Below, in pieces: positions 15,587 through 18,809 of a stretch of 18,809 nucleotides of DNA. The DNA comes from Bacteriovoracaceae bacterium UBA4097 (GTDB taxonomy: Bacteria > Bdellovibrionota > Bacteriovoracia > Bacteriovoracales > Bacteriovoracaceae). Location: NCBI GenBank assembly GCA_002381765.1, contig DFXX01000024.1, forward strand, positions 6,850 through 25,658, read 5' to 3'. The notes under the pieces were generated by a model. The model was not told where the DNA came from. It did no database searches and saw only the letters and a program-made list of their open reading frames with translations. Both the position numbers and the translations under genes were made by a program. Positions within the stretch are counted from its first letter, which is position 1, and each line of letters opens with the position of its first letter.

Positions 15587-17884
15587 ATGGATTGGAAAAA
15601 GACCTTTAATCGTGGCCAGTGGGTTATCCACGGTATCTTGGCATTATCAGTACTCTTTGGGACTGGCTCAACTATACTAGCTTTACGACTCAATCATCTG
15701 CAACAGACAGAAGAAGAAAGAACCCTCAAGATTAATTCTTTAATTAGTCATCTCAGAAATGATGAAGTCTTCGATAAAATTGGAAGACTTCTCTCTCGAG
15801 CGGAATCAGACAAGGCAAATGATAAGTTACGGCTTCTCTCCAGTAAGCTAGTGGAAACCGAAGAGCTACTTGAAATTAAATCAAGTAAAGAACTTGGGGT
15901 GGCCATGAGAACTTTCCATAAGCTTGTGAACAATGCTTCCGGGATTTCAAATCCAGGTGATGCCCTAAAAGTTCTGACTCAAAAAGTTAATCAACTTTCA
16001 AGCATTGCCGAAAGCCAGAAATACCAGAATGTGGGAGTTATCTCCGATCGGATGAAGACTAGGCTTAATCAATTAGGCCCCAGAAATGTTGGAAACTCCG
16101 TTCAAGTAAGCTATCTCGAGTCAGATGTTAAACGTTTAGAAACATTAATTTCGGGCTCAACTCTTGATGAGACCATTAAAAGTTCTCTCCTCGCTCGAGT
16201 AAAGAGCATGGAAAATGAAGTCGGACTTCTGGTTAATCTCAATAATCATGCAAAAGATCTTAAGGCCCATGTGACTCAAGCTACCCTGGCCCTTACTCAA
16301 TGGCTTTTGGACGCAGAGAAGAAAGCGGGCGACTTTAAGGGAATGCTTGATCGCAAGCAGAATCAATTAATTCTCCTTCTTTCAGGGCTTGTGGGTTTTA
16401 TGATCACTGCCTGGTTGGGTATCGCTTATCTATTCCGATGGCAGAAAGTAAGAATAGGCGAACAAGTTGAAGCTGAAGTAAAAAGTGTTATTGAAAAAGG
16501 TATAATGGCAGATCAGCGCTTCATGCTGGATCATTACTCCGAGCGTACCAGAGAAGACGTCATCAAGCTTCTTGACGAATTGAAGGTTAAGCTCAATCTC
16601 GGAACTATGCTTCATGATGGTTTACCCTTTGCTGGATGCATGATTGATAAGAATTTTCGCTTAACCTGGAATAATCATTTATTTCTTGAACAGTTCTATC
16701 TCAGCGAAGAAGAAGTAAGTTCAGAAGCTTTTAATTGGGATTATCTTCGAGAGTATCTGAATTTGGATGAAGATCCAGTCTACCAGGCCTTAGTGAATAA
16801 GATCGCTGGAATTTATCCCGTGAAGGTTAAGCAGGATGAATTCACTCCCATGCAGCCCTATGAAATGTATGTAACGCCAATTACAGTTAACCGCGAAGAT
16901 CGGGTGATGGTCTTTTTCTATCCATTGGTCGCTGTCAGAGAGGCCATCGAGGAGCAGGTTAATCTTGCTCGAGAAACTCTTTCTCGCTTTGTTCAACTTT
17001 GGAATGATGATGAACTTAACCAGGAAGAAAAAAGATTGTTGGAAAAAGACTTTCAGAATAATGACTTAAGTGATCTTTACCTTGAACTCAATAATCTTCA
17101 TGAGCGCACAGAGGGTGAGAAGCATGAATGCATTCAAACAATCCGCTCCTTGGAAGAAGAGAATTCTGCCTATCATGCCGTGATTGAAGAAATGAAGCGT
17201 ATTGAGGAAGAGAGAAAAGGAATTATAAGGAAAGAATTTAATTTAGCAGAAGAACTTAAGCATTCCTTTATTCACTCACTTGAAAGAGCTGAATCTCTAC
17301 TTCAAATCAACCGAACTATTCTTCAGCAAAATGACGAGCTGAAAGCAGAAGCCTTCAAAATGCAGCAAGCTTCGGTAGAATCTGCCAAAAAGAATAAAGA
17401 AACTTTAGAAACCATGGGGCAGCTAGAAGGTGTCAGAAATGATTATAAGAAATTGAAGCTTGAACTCCTGGAAGTGAAAGCAAAATTGATTATGATCAAC
17501 AGTTCTCTTTTCGCTCAGATGCCTCCGTTGGATGATCATCAACAGAAACTTGCCAATAGATACAAGGATGAGCTCGCTAGACTAGATTTTAATGTGGTTA
17601 CATTTGATAAAAAGCTCTCACAGCTTGATGTTTTACTGGCAAAACTTCAGATGATGCATGAGAAGAATCCAACTCTTCAGATTAATTTTAATTTCCAGAC
17701 TTCACAGAAAGACCATGAAATGCGTGATGTTCTCATGGAGATTCAAAAAGCCTTAAGCAGTGAGGAAGGTAAAATTATTCATCACTTCAAGTCTCTTCAT
17801 GGTCTGATGAAAAATGATTTGAATAAAACACATGAATCCAATGCTGCTTCTGCTGGAAATTCAACTGAAACTCTTTTATCCTGA
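15587..17884 (+). CDS. Two-TM, PAS-like, coiled-coil membrane protein of unknown function
   Basis: The protein has 765 residues from ATG 15587, which is chosen over GTG 15578 because AAGGG lies eight bases upstream. It has TM1 at about 13-33, a helical periplasmic region at about 35-255, and TM2 at about 259-282. A PAS-like domain occupies about 338-453 (LPFAGCMIDKNFRLTWNN, later YEMYVTPITV), and a coiled coil about 455-735 is rich in Glu/Lys/Leu. The layout is that of a chemoreceptor or sensor kinase, but no methyl-accepting hairpin, histidine kinase or GGDEF domain follows. It may be a sensor that organises partners, or a polar or envelope scaffold; both are guesses. A weak promoter-like pair TTGCTT/TATCAG with a 16-base spacer lies at 15537-15564. 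The stop overlaps the next start by one base. Confidence 0.8.
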   Translation: MDWKKTFNRGQWVIHGILALSVLFGTGSTILALRLNHLQQTEEERTLKINSLISHLRNDEVFDKIGRLLSRAESDKANDKLRLLSSKLVETEELLEIKSSKELGVAMRTFHKLVNNASGISNPGDALKVLTQKVNQLSSIAESQKYQNVGVISDRMKTRLNQLGPRNVGNSVQVSYLESDVKRLETLISGSTLDETIKSSLLARVKSMENEVGLLVNLNNHAKDLKAHVTQATLALTQWLLDAEKKAGDFKGMLDRKQNQLILLLSGLVGFMITAWLGIAYLFRWQKVRIGEQVEAEVKSVIEKGIMADQRFMLDHYSERTREDVIKLLDELKVKLNLGTMLHDGLPFAGCMIDKNFRLTWNNHLFLEQFYLSEEEVSSEAFNWDYLREYLNLDEDPVYQALVNKIAGIYPVKVKQDEFTPMQPYEMYVTPITVNREDRVMVFFYPLVAVREAIEEQVNLARETLSRFVQLWNDDELNQEEKRLLEKDFQNNDLSDLYLELNNLHERTEGEKHECIQTIRSLEEENSAYHAVIEEMKRIEEERKGIIRKEFNLAEELKHSFIHSLERAESLLQINRTILQQNDELKAEAFKMQQASVESAKKNKETLETMGQLEGVRNDYKKLKLELLEVKAKLIMINSSLFAQMPPLDDHQQKLANRYKDELARLDFNVVTFDKKLSQLDVLLAKLQMMHEKNPTLQINFNFQTSQKDHEMRDVLMEIQKALSSEEGKIIHHFKSLHGLMKNDLNKTHESNAASAGNSTETLLS

Positions 17885-18711
17885 TGAAAACGTATAAGGT
17901 AAAGATTGAAAAAATTTTTAAAGTTAATGCCACTATGGGCGAAGCTTTAGAGAAATTGACGGGTCTCAAGAAAGAGATTCTGGTCGAAGCTTGCGACAAG
18001 GGAGCGGTTTGGCTTCAGAAAGGCAGTAAAGGAAAAATTCTTCGTGAGCGTTCGCTTTCAACTGTTCTCACTCCTCAAGATACCATCAGTCTGTATTATG
18101 ATCCAAAAGTTTTAAGACTCCCTTCTGTAACAAAGGGTGAGTGTCTCTATGAAAATAAAAATTATGGTATTTGGATTAAAGAAGCCGGCATAGTACCACA
18201 AGGAACTCAGGCAGGCGATCACGCATCTTTACTTAGATACATTGAAATCAAGAAAAAACATGAAGTCTTTCTGGTGCATCGACTAGATAGAGAAACCGCA
18301 GGTGTGATGATTTTTGCTTATAATACTAAAGCAGCAGGTCTAATTAGTGATCTTTTTCAGAAGAATCTTATTCACAAAGAGTATGAAGCCGTTGTTTTGG
18401 GTAGTATGAAACCAGGACTAAAAGAGACTATACAAGCTTCATTGGATGATAAGACGGCAATTACCCATTACGAGGTACTCGAGAGTAATGTAGAGAGAAG
18501 TCTTCTCAAGGTTCATATTGAGACGGGCCGCCTTCATCAAATTCGGCGACATTTGGACTCCATCCATCACCCAGTTATGGGGGACCCTAAGTATGGCAGG
18601 GGAAATAAGAATAAAGACGGACTCCAGCTCATAGCTAAGTTATTGTCTTTTGAAGACCCCTGGGAGAATAAAGCTAAGACTTGGACCTATCCGGGAAAGC
18701 TTAATCTGTAA
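17884..18711 (+). CDS. RluA-family RNA pseudouridine synthase
   Basis: This enzyme isomerises uridine to pseudouridine in rRNA or tRNA. It has 275 residues. The N-terminal 75 residues resemble an S4-like RNA-binding region with poor conservation. The catalytic domain contains the family motif VHRLDRETAG, with catalytic Asp135, then HKEYEAVVLG and the C-terminal signature GRLHQIRRHLDSIHHPVMGDPKYG. Which uridine it modifies (RluA, RluC, RluD or TruC type) cannot be told from the motifs. The start ATG overlaps the upstream TGA by one base (TGATG), so translation is coupled to the 765-residue membrane protein, an unexplained pairing. Confidence 0.92.
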   Translation: MKTYKVKIEKIFKVNATMGEALEKLTGLKKEILVEACDKGAVWLQKGSKGKILRERSLSTVLTPQDTISLYYDPKVLRLPSVTKGECLYENKNYGIWIKEAGIVPQGTQAGDHASLLRYIEIKKKHEVFLVHRLDRETAGVMIFAYNTKAAGLISDLFQKNLIHKEYEAVVLGSMKPGLKETIQASLDDKTAITHYEVLESNVERSLLKVHIETGRLHQIRRHLDSIHHPVMGDPKYGRGNKNKDGLQLIAKLLSFEDPWENKAKTWTYPGKLNL

Positions 18712-18745
18712 ATTCTTCAAATCCTCCCCACATCTTTAGAATCCC

Positions 18746-18754
18746 TGCTATAAG
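18746..18754 (+). promoter_or_regulatory. Possible extended -10 promoter element
   Basis: TGCTATAAG resembles an extended -10 (TGn then TATAAT with one mismatch), 43 bases before the final ATG. No good -35 hexamer is found at the usual spacing. Confidence 0.28.
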
Positions 18755-18797
18755 TTCCCGCAACATCTAGCTGCTTCATTCTGCTTCAGGGGTTTTT

Positions 18798-18809
18798 ATG
18801 AATTCTAAG
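18798..18809 (+). CDS. Probable start of a further gene, truncated by the window end
   Basis: ATG 18798 is preceded by AGGGG with about six bases of spacing and begins four open codons (Met-Asn-Ser-Lys) before the window ends. Nothing can be said about the product. Confidence 0.35.

Noticed and set aside
18762..18790. Short direct repeat CTGCTTCA near the window end
   Set aside because: Two eight-base copies only, with no array or flanking structure.

Overview
The window is an ordinary chromosomal stretch of a Gram-negative flagellated bacterium. Its core is one long flagellar export and assembly operon. Moderate-to-low GC, lipobox-bearing secreted proteins, a SpoIID-like enzyme beside a peptidoglycan amidase, and the order fliL-fliM-fliN-fliO-fliP-fliQ-fliR-flhB-flhA-flhF-flhG-fliA fit the Bdellovibrionota, perhaps the Bacteriovorax/Peredibacter side. 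This placement rests on gene order and protein style, not on a database search.

Layout. Positions 1-1251 hold the 3' part of a SpoIID-like protein followed at once by a zinc N-acetylmuramoyl-L-alanine amidase, a likely two-step peptidoglycan-cutting pair. Convergent to them is a small lipoprotein gene (1260-1832, minus strand). Divergent from that is a membrane protein with two TM-TM-HAMP-like halves (1982-2950), then a DsbA-like thiol-disulfide lipoprotein (3023-3802) closed by a strong terminator (3821-3847).

A sigma70-like promoter (3918-3946) starts the flagellar operon, 3990-15444. It encodes FliL (stator/basal-body associated), FliM and FliN (C-ring switch), FliO/P/Q/R, FlhB and FlhA (export gate), the placement pair FlhF/FlhG, and the sigma-28 factor FliA. 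A strong terminator (15471-15499) closes it. All genes are on the plus strand, with short gaps and one overlap, so one long transcript is likely.

After the terminator lie a 765-residue two-TM, PAS-like, coiled-coil protein of unknown function and an RluA-family pseudouridine synthase whose start codon overlaps the previous stop. The window ends at the probable first codons of another gene. No intergenic gap exceeds about 190 bases.

The most unusual observation is that FlhF keeps its N-terminal domain and the C-terminal fold of the SRP-type GTPase family, but every nucleotide-binding motif (P-loop Lys, DTYR-like, DTAGR-like, TKxD) is eroded. The neighbouring FlhG keeps an intact ATPase core but shows no N-terminal DQAxxLR-type motif, the element that in other bacteria stimulates the FlhF GTPase. 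The two losses fit each other and suggest a polar flagellum placement system working without an FlhF GTPase cycle. No mobile elements, CRISPR arrays, tRNA or rRNA genes were seen.
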